Assembly: GCF_029525575.1 (NCBI RefSeq) | Contig: NZ_JAPDIA010000008.1 | Location: 62,001 to 126,000, forward strand | Origin: Cohnella rhizosphaerae | GTDB taxonomy: Bacteria; Bacillota; Bacilli; Paenibacillales; Paenibacillaceae | Length of the DNA: 64,000 bases | Direction: 5' to 3' | Part shown: positions 19,862-29,656 of the stretch, in pieces | Layout: each line of letters begins with the position of its first letter | Position numbering within the stretch: position 1 is the stretch's first letter | Notes under the pieces: model-generated | Database searches by the model: none | What the model was told of the DNA's origin: nothing | The model's input: only the letters and a program-made list of their open reading frames with translations | Translations under genes and position numbers: made by a program

Positions 19862-19918
19862 AAAGGACGCGATATGGGATGCGTGCCGGATGCCGGCGCG
19901 TCCTGTCGCGTCCTTTTT
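19862..19918 (+). terminator. Terminator after FAH-family gene
   Basis: AAAGGACGCGA at 19862-19872 pairs with TCGCGTCCTTT at 19906-19916, leading into TTTTT. The intervening 33 bases can form a further GC-rich hairpin. Confidence 0.75.
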
Positions 19919-20047
19919 GGCTATCAATGAACGACTATCGGATTGTATCCCCCCCTTTAGGGGTTTGACGTCCTTACATACCGGTCGATTCCTTTTACAA
20001 TGAAGAAGATAAAAGCAAGCCAAACCAATCTTTGGGAGGGTCAACGA

Positions 20048-21466
20048 GTGAAAAAGAAACTGACTTCCGTATTGGCCGCATCGGTCGCCATGTCCGCCGT
20101 GCTGGCAGGCTGCGGCGGCAACAACGACAATGGCGGCGCCGCGTCTCCTTCGGCAAGCGAATCCGCGAGCCCCAGCGCTTCCGCCTCGGCTTCCGCATCC
20201 CCGTCCGCCAGCGCCTCCGAGCCGCCGAAGGTCGAGAACTTCACGGTTTCCCTCCGTCACATCCAGATCGGCGAGCCGCAGAAGTTCCGCAAGGCGATCC
20301 TCGACGACGTCGTCAAAAAGACGGAAAGCGAAGTGCCGGGGCTGAAGTTCGAGCTGGACGGCGTCGAAGACAGCGTCAATCGCTTCACGAAGCTGCCGGC
20401 CGAGATGGCCGCAGGCAACCCGCCAAAGGTATTCTCTTTGTTCGGCGGCGCAGGCGACGCGCAGAAATACGCCAAAGCCGGACGGCTGCTCGACCTGACA
20501 CCGATCCTGGATGAGCTGGGCATCAAAGACAAGTTCCTGAACGTCCTCGACTCTTTCTCCGTGGACGGCAAGGTGTACGGACTGCCGATCGGCGGCAACA
20601 CCGAAGGCATTTTCTACAATACCGAGCTGTTCGCGAAATACAACCTGAATCCGCCGACGACTTGGGACGATCTCATCAAAGCGGCCGACACGCTGGCGCA
20701 GAACAAGATTACCCCGTTCGCCGTCGGCTCCAAGGGCGCCTGGGTGCCCAATATGCTCGTGAACACGCTCATCGGCCGCGTCGCGGGCGAAGCCGCCATC
20801 CCGGGCTTCAAGTCCGGCGAAGCCAAATGGAACGCCCCAGACGTCGTGGCCGCCTATCAGCTTTACGCGGATTGGGAGAAGAAAGGCTACTTCACCAAAG
20901 GCGAGCTCGGCAAGGAGTACGGCGACATGCTGAACGACTTCGTCGCAGGCAAAGCCGGCATGATGTTCGACGGCTCCTGGCGCAACTCGGCCTTTAAGAA
21001 CGACGCGGTCGGCGCCGCGATCGCGGGCAAAGTCGCTTACGTGGCGCTCCCGGCCGTTCCGAACGGCAAAGGCGATCAAACGGCAGTCAACGCCAACTAC
21101 GGCGAAGGCTACGGCTTCTCCGCCGACCTGAACGACAACGAGCTCGCCGCCGTCAAGGCGTTCATTAAAAACATGTATTCCGACGAAATGCAGCTTCGCG
21201 GCCTGCTCGAGGACGGCGTCCTGCCATCGATGCAGCTGTCCGACGCTTCGATCTCGCAAGTGACGGACCCGCTGCTCAAGCAAGTGCTCGACGTACTGAA
21301 GTCCGCCGGCAAGACGTTCCCGCACTTTGACTCGGTCGTGCAGTCCAAGGTGTACACCGAGACCGAGACGCAGCTGCAAAAGCTTATCGCAGGCAAAGCG
21401 ACGCCGCAGCAAGTCGGCGACGCCATCCAAAAAGTGCAAGACGCCGAAAACGCCGCCGCGAAATAA
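20048..21466 (+). CDS. Sugar ABC transporter substrate-binding lipoprotein
   Basis: GTG start at 20048 behind GGGAGGG; 472 residues. The N-terminus VKKKLTSVLAAS...VLAGCGG is a lipoprotein signal peptide with the lipobox Cys, followed by a Ser/Ala/Pro-rich linker. The rest is a family 1 extracellular solute-binding protein (GGNTEGIFYNTELF, MMFDGSWRN). It captures a carbohydrate outside the membrane for the two permeases downstream. No ATPase gene is present; such systems share a common MsmX-type ATPase. Intact. Confidence 0.92.
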   Translation: MKKKLTSVLAASVAMSAVLAGCGGNNDNGGAASPSASESASPSASASASASPSASASEPPKVENFTVSLRHIQIGEPQKFRKAILDDVVKKTESEVPGLKFELDGVEDSVNRFTKLPAEMAAGNPPKVFSLFGGAGDAQKYAKAGRLLDLTPILDELGIKDKFLNVLDSFSVDGKVYGLPIGGNTEGIFYNTELFAKYNLNPPTTWDDLIKAADTLAQNKITPFAVGSKGAWVPNMLVNTLIGRVAGEAAIPGFKSGEAKWNAPDVVAAYQLYADWEKKGYFTKGELGKEYGDMLNDFVAGKAGMMFDGSWRNSAFKNDAVGAAIAGKVAYVALPAVPNGKGDQTAVNANYGEGYGFSADLNDNELAAVKAFIKNMYSDEMQLRGLLEDGVLPSMQLSDASISQVTDPLLKQVLDVLKSAGKTFPHFDSVVQSKVYTETETQLQKLIAGKATPQQVGDAIQKVQDAENAAAK

Positions 21467-21557
21467 GCCGCCGGCGGAAGCGATCGAGAAGCGCAGCCCG
21501 TTCAGCGCGGGCGGCGCTTTCTCTATATCTTCGAAGACGGCCGGGGAGGATGCAAAA

Positions 21558-22440
21558 ATGAAAACGACGCTAAAAAATCCCTATGTCTACATGCTGTTCG
21601 TCGTGCCTACGGTCGCGATGTACTTCCTTTTCTTTATTTATCCGACGATCACGTCGTTCGTGTTCGGCTTCACCGATTGGGACGGGCTGAACGCCAGACA
21701 GTTCATCGGCCTGGACAACTTCGCGAACGCCTTCAAGGACGCCGAATTTCGCAGTTCCATCTGGAACAACCTTATCATTCTGTTGTTTTCCTGCTGCATT
21801 CAGGTGCCGCTCATCATCGTTTTTTTCGCTGCTGATCAGCAACGTCAAGCGATTCCAAGGATTTTACAAAACGACGGTATTCATGCCCTCGATCCTGTCG
21901 ACTTCGATCATCGGGATTCTTTGGGGCTACATTTACGATCCGGACGTGGGCTTGCTCAATAACTTTTTGAGCCTGTTCGGCATCGATCCGATCTACTGGC
22001 TGGCCGAGCCCAAGTGGGCGATGTTCTCGATTCTGCTGACGAACGCCTGGCAGTGGATGGGCTTTTATATCGTTCTTATCCTGGCCGCGATCCTCGGCAT
22101 TCCCAAAGAAATCGACGAGGCAGCCATGATCGACGGGGCGACCGGCGTCCAACGCGCCTGGTACCTGACCGTGCCGCTGATCCGGCCGATCGTCAACGTC
22201 GTCATCATGCTGTCGATCGCGGGCGCGCTGCGCGTCGTCGACATCGTCCTCGTCATGACGGGCGGCGGACCCGCAGGCAGCACCGAGGTCATGGCCTCCT
22301 ACATGGTCAACAAAGCGATCAAGTACGGCGATTACGGCTACGGCTCCGCGCTATCCATCATCATTTTCGTCATCGCGCTCATTCTGACCGCGCTGTATCA
22401 GCTGCTCATCGCGAGAAGACAAGAAAGGATTGAGTACTGA
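21558..22440 (+). CDS. Sugar ABC transporter permease 1 (frame break in a T run)
   Basis: A 293-residue MalF/UgpA-like permease with six membrane helices. Start ATG 21558 behind GGGGAGGA. The conserved EAA loop is EIDEAAMIDGATGVQRAW. The frame changes at the seven-T run 21820-21826; with six the sequence reads VPLIIVFSLLISNVKRFQGF. It overlaps the next gene (TGATG), giving translational coupling. Confidence 0.92.
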
Positions 22441-23271
22441 TGCCGGTTGCCGTCAAAAAAAACCATCCCGCACTTCTTCATGATCGTTTACGTCGTCATC
22501 ATTCTCGTGCCGTTCCTGTTCGTGCTGTTTTCCTCGCTCAAGGCCAACAATACGGAGATCGCGCTGCACCCTTTCGGCCTGCCGAAAACCTGGGTTTTCG
22601 AAAACTACAAGGAAGCCTGGGTAAAGGCGAAAATCAGCGTCTACTTTTTCAACAGCCTGTACCTGGCCGCGAGCGCGGCCATCGTCGGCGTACTCCTGTC
22701 CGCCGCCACGGCATTCGCCATGGCGCGCATGAAGCTGACGCGGATCAGCAAATGGATCTATCAGCTCGTGCTGGTCGGCATGCTCATTCCCGGCAACGTA
22801 CTGTTTATCGCGCAATACTTCCTCGTCCGCGATCTTCATATTCTCGATACGCATTGGGCGCTGTTCCTGCCTTACACGGCAGGCGCGCTGCCGTTCAGCG
22901 TATTGCTGCTCGTCGCCTTCATGCACAACATCCCGCACGAGCTGGAGGAGGCCGCGACGATCGACGGCATGGGCGCGATCCGCATGTTTTGGAAGATCAT
23001 TCTGCCGCTTACGATTCCGGCCCTCGTCACCGTTTTTATCGTAAACTTCCTGGGCAACTGGAACGAGTACCTGCTCGCCAACTTCTTCATCAGCCGCGAC
23101 GCGCTCCGCACGCTGCCGACGGGCATGGTCGGCTTCCGAGACGCCTTCCAGACCAACTACGCGCTCGTCTGCACGGGCATCGTGTTCAGCGTGCTGCCCG
23201 TGCTGCTCCTGTATTCGTTCCTGCAGCGGCAAATTATCGAAGGGCTGACCGCGGGAAGCGTCAAGGGCTAA
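22440..23271 (+). CDS. Sugar ABC transporter permease 2 (frame break in an A run)
   Basis: A 276-residue MalG/AraQ-like permease. ATG 22440 overlaps the upstream stop. The frame changes at the eight-A run 22455-22462 only five codons in; with seven it reads MPVAVKKTIPHFFMIVYVVI. The EAA loop is ELEEAATIDGMGAIRMFW, and the C-terminus RQIIEGLTAGSVKG is typical of the family. It forms the channel with permease 1. Starting instead at a later codon in the second frame would lose the first membrane segment's N-terminal flank. Confidence 0.92.
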
Positions 23272-23367
23272 GCTTGAATCGGCTCATTTCGGCTCTCTTC
23301 CAAAGCGTTCTGGATTTGCCTTCCGCCTCTCGGCTATGACAAAATGGAGGGATGGAGGTGAGCCGAC

Positions 23368-23913
23368 ATGGCGATTTCAAACAAAGTTTATGCCATGCCG
23401 CCGGTCGTCGACGCGAATTCGCGGCTTCTTTTTCTGGGCAGCATGCCGGGGACCGCTTCGCTCGCCGCGAGCCGTTATTACGGGCATGCCCGCAACCACT
23501 TTTGGCCGATCCTCTACAGACTCCACGGCGCAGGCGTGCCGGACGCGTCTTATGAGGATCGGCTTCGTTTTGCGCTGGCGCACGGCTGCGCGCTCTGGGA
23601 TACGATCGCTTCGTGCGAACGGAAAGGGAGTCTGGATGCCGATATAAGGGAGGCCGTGCCTACGGATATTCCCGGCCTGCTGCGGGCGTATCCGGGCATC
23701 GAGGTCATCGTTTGCAACGGAGGGAAATCATACGAAACGCTGGACAGGCACCACGGCATGCATCCGGAGGTACTGCGGCGCGCCGTGCTCAAGGTTCCGT
23801 CGTCGAGTCCGATTCCGACGCGGCAGCACAAGGGGCTCGAGGAGAAGGCCGCGGCTTGGCTCGCGGCGCTGTCGCCGTTCGTCAAGCCGCGGGGAGATGC
23901 GCAAGGCGGTTAA
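23368..23913 (+). CDS. DNA-deoxyinosine glycosylase / Mug-like uracil-DNA glycosylase family protein
   Basis: A 181-residue intact protein with start ATG 23368 behind GGAGGTGA. Motif 1 LFLGSMPGTASLAASRYYGHARNHFWPIL and motif VLKVPSSSPIP match the hypoxanthine-DNA glycosylase branch (TIGR04274) of the UDG superfamily, which removes deaminated bases. The usual N/D general base in GSMPG is replaced as in that branch. Its stop overlaps the end of the converging HD-GYP gene by 4 bp. Confidence 0.85.
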   Translation: MAISNKVYAMPPVVDANSRLLFLGSMPGTASLAASRYYGHARNHFWPILYRLHGAGVPDASYEDRLRFALAHGCALWDTIASCERKGSLDADIREAVPTDIPGLLRAYPGIEVIVCNGGKSYETLDRHHGMHPEVLRRAVLKVPSSSPIPTRQHKGLEEKAAAWLAALSPFVKPRGDAQGG

Positions 23914-25040
23914 CCGGCTTCTTCGTTCAATCCGTCGTTCAGACGGTCGCGGATGTCTACCAGTTCGTCCAGCTTATCGAAAAAAACGTCTACGACGGCG
24001 GGATCGAAGTGCCTTCCCCGCTCCTCGCGAAACAGCTTCTCGATGCGTTCGAGCGGCCAGGCGGCCTTGTATACGCGCTCCGCGCTAAGCGCGTCGAACA
24101 CGTCGGCCACGGCGGTGATCCGCCCGAAAATGTGGATGTCCTCGCCGGCGAGCCCGTGCGGATAGCCACTGCCGTCCCACTTCTCGTGGTGCTGCTCGGC
24201 GATGATCGCGGCCGCGGCGAGCAGTTCGCGGCGCGAGCCTTTGAGCAGCTGGTGGCCGACCCGGGTGTGCGACTTGATTATGTCGTATTCTTCGTCGGTC
24301 AGCTTGCCCGGCTTGTTCAGCACGGCGTCGGGAATCGCGACCTTGCCGATGTCGTGCATCGGCGACACGTCGCGCAGCGTCTCGGCCTCGCGATCGGACA
24401 GCCCGTACGCCTTCGCCAGCACGTACGAATATTCGGCGACGCGCCGCACGTGGTTGCCCGTCTCCTTGGACCGGATCTCGCCGATCTCGCCCATCGTGGA
24501 GATGATCTCGCGCTGCGTGTCCGCGATCTCCTGGTGCAGCATGACCGACTCGAGCGATTTGCCCGCGTAAGAGGCGGCGAGCGAGAGCAGGTTCATGTCG
24601 TAGTCCGTGAACTTGCCGGCTTCGGTCATCTTGTTGATCGCCTGATAGGCGCCGATCGTCTCGCCGTCGTTGTTCCTGAACGGGATCGTGATGATCGACT
24701 TCGTCTGGTACCCCGTCTTGCGATCGTTTTCCGCGTTGTGGCGCGGATCGTGGCGGGCGTCCTCGATGATGACCGGCTCGCCGGTCGCGATAGCGTGCCC
24801 GACGAGGCCCGAACCGATCGGGATCCGGATCTCCCTGACGCCATGCGCGACGGTCGTGTACAATTCGCCGCTCGATTCGTCGATGAGCCATACGGTGCAG
24901 CGGTCGGCCAGGATCATCTCGCGGCCCATGTTGGCCATCAGCACGAGCACCTTGTCCAGCTTGGATTCGCTCGAGATCTTGGCCATATATTCGAATATAA
25001 TGGTCAGCAATTGTTCGGACGTCAAGTCCTTCCGCAGCAT
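23910..25040 (-). CDS. GAF - HD-GYP cyclic-di-GMP phosphodiesterase-like protein
   Basis: 376 residues, intact. A GAF domain occupies residues ~20-170, and an HD-GYP domain ~185-365 with the metal-binding HD of VSPMHDIGKVAIPDAVLNKPGKL, HTRVGHQLL, and EQHHEKWDGSGYPHGLAGE, which carries the GYP motif. Cytosolic; no membrane segment. HD-GYP enzymes degrade c-di-GMP, with the GAF domain sensing a small ligand. It stands alone between the DNA glycosylase and pepF. Confidence 0.92.
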   Translation of the reverse strand: MLRKDLTSEQLLTIIFEYMAKISSESKLDKVLVLMANMGREMILADRCTVWLIDESSGELYTTVAHGVREIRIPIGSGLVGHAIATGEPVIIEDARHDPRHNAENDRKTGYQTKSIITIPFRNNDGETIGAYQAINKMTEAGKFTDYDMNLLSLAASYAGKSLESVMLHQEIADTQREIISTMGEIGEIRSKETGNHVRRVAEYSYVLAKAYGLSDREAETLRDVSPMHDIGKVAIPDAVLNKPGKLTDEEYDIIKSHTRVGHQLLKGSRRELLAAAAIIAEQHHEKWDGSGYPHGLAGEDIHIFGRITAVADVFDALSAERVYKAAWPLERIEKLFREERGRHFDPAVVDVFFDKLDELVDIRDRLNDGLNEEAG

Positions 25041-25179
25041 CCTATCCCTCTCCCCGTCAACATTCCGTGTATCTATTCGTGTCGATAGCGCTCGATTCCT
25101 GCCGAGTTATGGTTCGGCAGTATAAAAAAAAGAACACCCGCGAAAGGCGGGCGTTCTAAAGTCGCATATGGTTTAGGTC

Positions 25180-27145
25180 TTATTTCTCTGTTAATTGCTC
25201 CATTTGCTCGATCAGGCTTTCGAACACGCTCAGCGCCTGCTCGATCGGGGCGGGGGTCGACATGTCCACGCCCGCTTTTTTCAGAATGTTGATCGAGTAG
25301 TCGCTGCCGCCGCTCTTCAGAAAACCGAGATAGCGGTCGACGGCGGGCTGTCCTTCGCTCAGGATCTGCTTCGCGAAGCTGGTCGCCGCCGAGAAGCCGG
25401 TCGCGTACTTGTACACGTAGAAGCTCGTGTAGAAGTGGGGGATGCGCGCCCATTCCATCGCGATATCCTTGTCGACGACCATGTCTGTGCCGTAATACTT
25501 GACGTTCAGGTCGTAGTAGATCGCCGACAGCGCTTCGGGCGTGAGCGATTCGCCGCTCTCGGCCTTCGCATGGACGATTTTCTCGAACTCGGCGAACATC
25601 GTCTGGCGGAACACGGTCGTGCGGAACTGATCCGCGTAGTACGTGAGCAAGTACATTTTTTCCTTCGGGTCCTTCGACTTGTCGAGCAGGTAATCCATGA
25701 GCAGCGCTTCGTTCAACGTCGAGGCGACTTCCGCGAGGAAGATCGTGTACTGCGCGTCGCGGTATTCGTTGCTCTCGTCGGAGTAGTACGAATGCAGCGC
25801 GTGTCCCATCTCGTGCGCGAGGGTGAACATGCTGTTCAGATTGTCCTTGTGGTTGAGCAGCACGTACGGGTGGGTGCCGTAAGCGCCCCAGCTGTAAGCG
25901 CCGCTGCGTTTGCCCTCGTTCTCGTAGACGTCGATCCAGCCTTTGTCGAAGCCCTCCTGCAGCACCTTGCGATAGTCGTCTCCGAGCGGCTTCAGGCTGT
26001 CGTATACGGTCTTTTTTGGCGTCCTCGTAGCCGATGTCCATGTCGAACGCTTCGACGAGCGGCGCGAACAGGTCGTACATATGAAGCTCGTCGACCTTCA
26101 GCAGCTTTTTGCGCAGCGCCATGTAGCGGTGCATGAGCGGCAGATGGTCGTGGATCGTCGAGATCAGGTTGTCGTAGACGCTCGCCGGGATGTTGTCGCC
26201 GAAGAGGGACATCTCGAGGGCGGACGGATAATGGCGGGCGTGCGCGTAAAACAGGTTTTTGGTCACGTTCGCGTTCAGCGTCGCGGCGAGCGTGTTGCGC
26301 CATTTGCCGTACGTGTCGTATACCGCCTTGAAGGCCGCCTCGCGCACGCCGCGGTCGCGGCTTTCGAGGAACTGGATGTACCGGCCGTGCGTCAGTTCGA
26401 TTTCCTCGCCTTTTTCGTTTTTCACCTTCGGGAATTTCATGTCGGCGTTGTTCAGCATGCCGAAGATCGTGTTCGGCGCCTGGGACAGGTTGCCGACCTG
26501 GGCGAGCAGCGACTCCTCGCTCTTCGTGAGCGTATGCGGCTTGCGCCGCAGCATCTCCTCGAGCGTGCGCCGGTATGTAGGCTTGAGCGAAGGATCCGCG
26601 ATGATCGCCTTGAGCGTCTCCTCGGACAAGCTCAAAATCTCCGGCGTAATATAGGAAGTCGCTTCGCCGGCCTCGACGCTCAGCTTTTTGGCTTTTTCGG
26701 AGAGCGCCTGATACTTGGAGTCGGCCATGTCTTCATGACTGCGCATGTTCGCGTAGACGTAGAGGCGTTCGGCGAGCAGCGACAGCTCGTCGTCCTTGGC
26801 GAAGCAGGCGGAGATGGCGGCTGCGTCCTTCAGCTTGCCTTGATAGGACGCGATCTCGCCGATCTGCTCGCGCACCTGCGCGTATTCGCGGTCCCAGGCC
26901 GCCTGGTCCGGGTAAATGTCCTCCAGATGCCAGCGGTGTTCGGCGGGCACTTCGCCGCGTTTGAGCACTTCGTTCATCTTGGTTAGCCTCCTCGGTACGT
27001 TGGATTCGCTGCGGGCTTCGGCCTGCGCGATCGTCGTCTTGCTGCCGCCCCGATCGGCGGCTTCTCCGGCTTGCGCCTGCGCGCACGACGCGGACAGCAT
27101 CGCGGCCGAGAGCAGGACGGCCAGCGGCTTCGCGGATATTTTCAT
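25180..27145 (-). CDS. pepF: Oligoendopeptidase F with N-terminal signal peptide (frame break in an A run)
   Basis: M3-family zinc peptidase, about 654 residues when read through. Catalytic HEMGHALHSYYSDESNEYRDA (HExxH) is in the C-terminal third; the N-terminal PepF domain includes HRWHLEDIYPDQAAWDREY. The frame changes at the six-T run 26012-26017 (plus strand); with five it joins as YEDAKKTVYDSLKPLGDDYRK. Unlike most PepF enzymes it begins with a basic, hydrophobic stretch ending SASCAQAQAGEA, resembling a secretion signal with a marginal lipobox, so it is probably exported. It starts at 27145 behind GGAGG. Confidence 0.9.
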
Positions 27146-27222
27146 CGGACGGACCTCCGTTTAGCAACGAATGGCAATCCGACGTAGTATATCCGGTCCC
27201 GGCCTGCTTCATGAGGCCGGCT

Positions 27223-27405
27223 TCAGGCGCTGCCCGCCGAGAAAAAGGCGTATACGATCAGAAAAAAAGCGAACGCCACGAGCACGAGCGAGACGGTCGC
27301 GAGACCTCTGCGAAGCTTGGCCGGCACGTGGTCGCGCTGCCAGATGAGCACGGCTGCGAGCCCGAATGCCGCGATGGCGTAGATCAGCGTGGCGCTGTAA
27401 TCCAT
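27223..27405 (-). CDS. Small two-helix membrane protein, unknown function
   Basis: 60 residues, start ATG at 27405 with GGAGGA upstream. Two hydrophobic segments (residues ~5-23 and ~37-56) are separated by a basic loop with QRDHVPAKLRRG. I do not recognise a family. It shares orientation with the 77-residue gene upstream. Confidence 0.6.
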   Translation of the reverse strand: MDYSATLIYAIAAFGLAAVLIWQRDHVPAKLRRGLATVSLVLVAFAFFLIVYAFFSAGSA

Positions 27406-27449
27406 AAAGGTCGCGTCCTCCTTTCCCGGCGGCCGGCGATTGCCGGCGC

Positions 27450-27683
27450 TTAAACGTTTCGCAGGCTGTTCATCACTTCGGCCAGCTGCTGCTCTCCGCC
27501 CGGAAAGTCCTCCGCGACAAGGTGCCGCTCGGCCCAGTGCATCATCTCGGGGCGGCTGAGAAACTTGTGGCACTCCTCGCCCCATTGGTCCGATATCTGG
27601 CGCACGACGAGCGTCTTGCCCTGGACCTCCACGGTCAGCATGTTGTAATGGTCGTTTTTGTAAATAACGTGCTTGGCGAACAT
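27450..27683 (-). CDS. Conserved-looking hypothetical protein, 77 residues
   Basis: Start ATG 27683 behind GGGAGG. A soluble alpha/beta small protein with one central Cys and an acidic C-terminal helix (GGEQQLAEVMNSL). It has normal codon bias for this genome, a good ribosome site and no overlapping alternative, so it is likely real. Function not recognised. Confidence 0.6.
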   Translation of the reverse strand: MFAKHVIYKNDHYNMLTVEVQGKTLVVRQISDQWGEECHKFLSRPEMMHWAERHLVAEDFPGGEQQLAEVMNSLRNV

Positions 27684-27921
27684 GGTTAACGCCTCCCGTC
27701 CGGCAGCTCTTGTGCCGATTCTGATACGGCGAAGCCGTTATTCATGACTATAGAAGAGATGCGGGCAGAAATCAATGTCGGTCCGCGGCCCGACGGGAAA
27801 ATCGTACGCAAGCAAAGGGTTGACAGCCGAAGTCGCCGATGGCAAAGTATCATTAACCCGAAGGGGTCGAACAGAGACGAGAAGAGCCGAGCTTGAAGAG
27901 ACGAGAGGAGAAGAGATTAAA

Positions 27922-28630
27922 ATGGAGAAAATGCCCGCATACCCTCAGGCGGGGGTCGCTTCGACATGCCGGTCGTACGAGGAATACGAGCGAATGTTCG
28001 GGATCGAGACCGGCAAGCTGACAGGACATCGCGTATTGGATGTGGCCGGCGGCGCATCCTCGTTTACGGCGCATCTGTGCGCGCAAGGGATCGACGCCTA
28101 TGCGGCGGATCCCTTTTACGAAGGCGACCGGGAGGCAATCGTAGCCGCCGCGGTCAAGGAGATCGATACGTCCTCCGAAAAGATCGCCGCCATGGCGCAT
28201 GTTTACGACTGGAGCTACTACGGATCGCCGGAGCGTCACAGGCGCATGCGCGAGGCGTCGCTCGAAGCGTTCGCCGCTCATTTTCGATCCGAAGCCGGCG
28301 GAGCAAAATATCGGGCTGCGTCTTTGCCGGATCTGCCGTTCGCGGACGGTTCGTTCTCGCTGGTCGTATGCAGCCATTTTTTATTTTTGTACGCGGACCG
28401 GTTCGGGGGAGGCGTTCCACGAAGCGGCGCTGCGCGAGCTGCTCCGTGCGACCAAGCCGGGCGGCGAGGTTCGAATCTATCCGCTCGTCACGCTGGCCTG
28501 GGAGCCGGTACCTTATCTGGATCGCTTGCTTCGGGCGCTGGCATCCGAGGCTGCGGCCTCGTTCGTTCCAAGCGGCCTGCCGTTCGTGCCGCGCGAGAGC
28601 CGCGTGCTGGCGCTCCGCAAAAAGGGCTAG
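27922..28630 (+). CDS. Class I SAM-dependent methyltransferase-like protein (frame break in a G run)
   Basis: Start ATG 27922 behind GAGAGGAG; about 235 residues. It shows a degenerate SAM-binding loop HRVLDVAGGASSFTAHL, DAYAADPFY (acidic residue after strand 2), LPFADGSFSLVVCSHFLFLY (motif IV/post-IV) and a final antiparallel strand ESRVLALRKKG. The frame changes at the five-G run 28405-28409; with four it continues ADRFGEAFHEAALRELLRATKPGG. The target molecule is unknown. Confidence 0.8.
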
Positions 28631-28677
28631 CCGCAGCGACTCGATCCTTAGACAAAATGAGACATAAAATTCACATA

Positions 28678-28706
28678 TTGCGTCTTGACAAGGATTCGGC
28701 TATAAT
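28678..28706 (+). promoter_or_regulatory. Promoter of the cold-shock gene
   Basis: TTGCGT (28678-28683), a 17-bp spacer, then TATAAT (28701-28706), followed by a ~45-base leader and a strong TTAGGAGG site before the start. Confidence 0.6.
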
Positions 28707-28751
28707 AATGTCATTCGCCGATTTACGGCGAGATTTTAGGAGGTTTTTCAT

Positions 28752-28949
28752 TTGAGAGGAACAGTTAAGTGGTTTAACGCAGAGAAGGGCTACGGCTTCA
28801 TCTCGGTCGAAGAAGGCAACGACGTGTTCGTTCACTTCTCCGCCATTCAAGGCGACGGCTTCAAGACTTTGGACGAAGGTCAAGCAGTAGAATTCGAGAT
28901 CACCGACGGCAACCGCGGACCGCAAGCATCCAACGTCGTTAAGCTGTAA
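28752..28949 (+). CDS. Cold-shock protein, CspA/CspB family
   Basis: 65 residues: a single-stranded nucleic acid-binding OB-fold with RNP1 KGYGFISV and RNP2 VFVHFSAI, acting as an RNA chaperone. TTG start at 28752 with AGGAGG eight bases upstream; the next in-frame ATG would remove the first strand, so TTG is the start. Full length for the family and intact. A terminator follows. Confidence 0.96.
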   Translation: MRGTVKWFNAEKGYGFISVEEGNDVFVHFSAIQGDGFKTLDEGQAVEFEITDGNRGPQASNVVKL

Positions 28950-28993
28950 GCACCGCCCGCGCGGCCGCTCACTATAGCACGACAGTCTATCGA

Positions 28994-29026
28994 AGAGCCT
29001 CCGGCGCTGCCGGGGGTTCTTTTTTT
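28994..29026 (+). terminator. Terminator after cold-shock gene
   Basis: AGAGCCTCCGGC pairs with GCCGGGGGTTCT through two G-U wobbles across a short GCT loop, followed by a run of seven Ts. Confidence 0.85.
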
Positions 29027-29040
29027 GATAAGGCAAGTAT

Positions 29041-29258
29041 AAAATCGACAATTAACGCCCTTCAGCGCCTTTTGGCGCGGAATACACCACAGTCCCGACA
29101 GATAACGCTGTACAGCGCCTTTGCGGCCCAGAATACGGCGCAGTCCGTAAAGGAACGATGTACTGCACCTCTTGACCCGGAATACGCCTTAGTCCCGACA
29201 AGTAACGATATACAGGGCTTCTTGACCCGGAATACGCCTTAGTCCCGACCAGATATCT
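29041..29258. repeat. Degenerate ~50-bp tandem repeats (copy A array)
   Basis: About four diverged units of ~50 bp, each of the form (A)GTAACGnTnTACAGnGCnTCTTG followed by ACCCGGAATACGCCTTAGTCC and CGAC. The two last units are nearly identical. They are related to the shorter 38/39-bp units at 62958-63318. No coding potential is evident. Confidence 0.8.
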
Positions 29259-29570
29259 CTGGATAACACAGGCTTTTCAGCCGAATGGAAGAGCCGGGAC
29301 GGAAACGCCTGACCATCCTTAGCAGGCATTCGAAGTTCATCCCTCGCACAGGAAGATTGCGAACAGGGGCGGCGGCGTCCAATCTCCCCCGATGGCTTCA
29401 CTTGCTAACCTAATGGTGACGATAGGCGGCAAGGTAATGGGGAGATGCGAATGAGAACTGCGGGAGTAACCGAAGGCAACCGAGCGAACATACCGGACTC
29501 AGATGGACTCAGATGACGCTATTTCGTAAAAAACGGTGCAATTGCGATCATTGCGGACTGGAGAGTCGTT
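29259..29570. repeat. Dispersed repeat element, copy A
   Basis: A non-tandem segment that recurs in the same orientation at 63385-63690. Shared blocks include TTTTCAGCCGA, GGCATTCG, AGATTGCGAACAGG, AGGCGGCAAGGTAA, and a nearly identical ~70-bp 3' end (29502-29570 versus 63622-63690) containing ACTCAGATG twice and CGCTATTTCGTAAAAAACGG. Function unknown. The IS4 element begins about 90 bp downstream. Confidence 0.8.
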
Positions 29571-29573
29571 ATC

Positions 29574-29590
29574 CGCAGAAATTTTGCAAA
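29574..29590 (+). repeat. 17-bp inverted repeat outside the IS4 element, left arm
   Basis: CGCAGAAATTTTGCAAA, the exact reverse complement of 31114-31130, so the pair encloses the IS4 element at unequal distances (66 and 158 bp). Confidence 0.85.
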
Positions 29591-29656
29591 GACTCGAGTG
29601 AGGTAGGAAAAGGAGGGGAATTTTACAAAAGAAAGAGGCTCCTGTAACGTAGAGTT

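Noticed and set aside
19965..20001. Promoter TTGACG ... TACAAT before the sugar-binding protein gene
   Set aside because: The spacer is 25 bp, too long for a normal sigma-A promoter.
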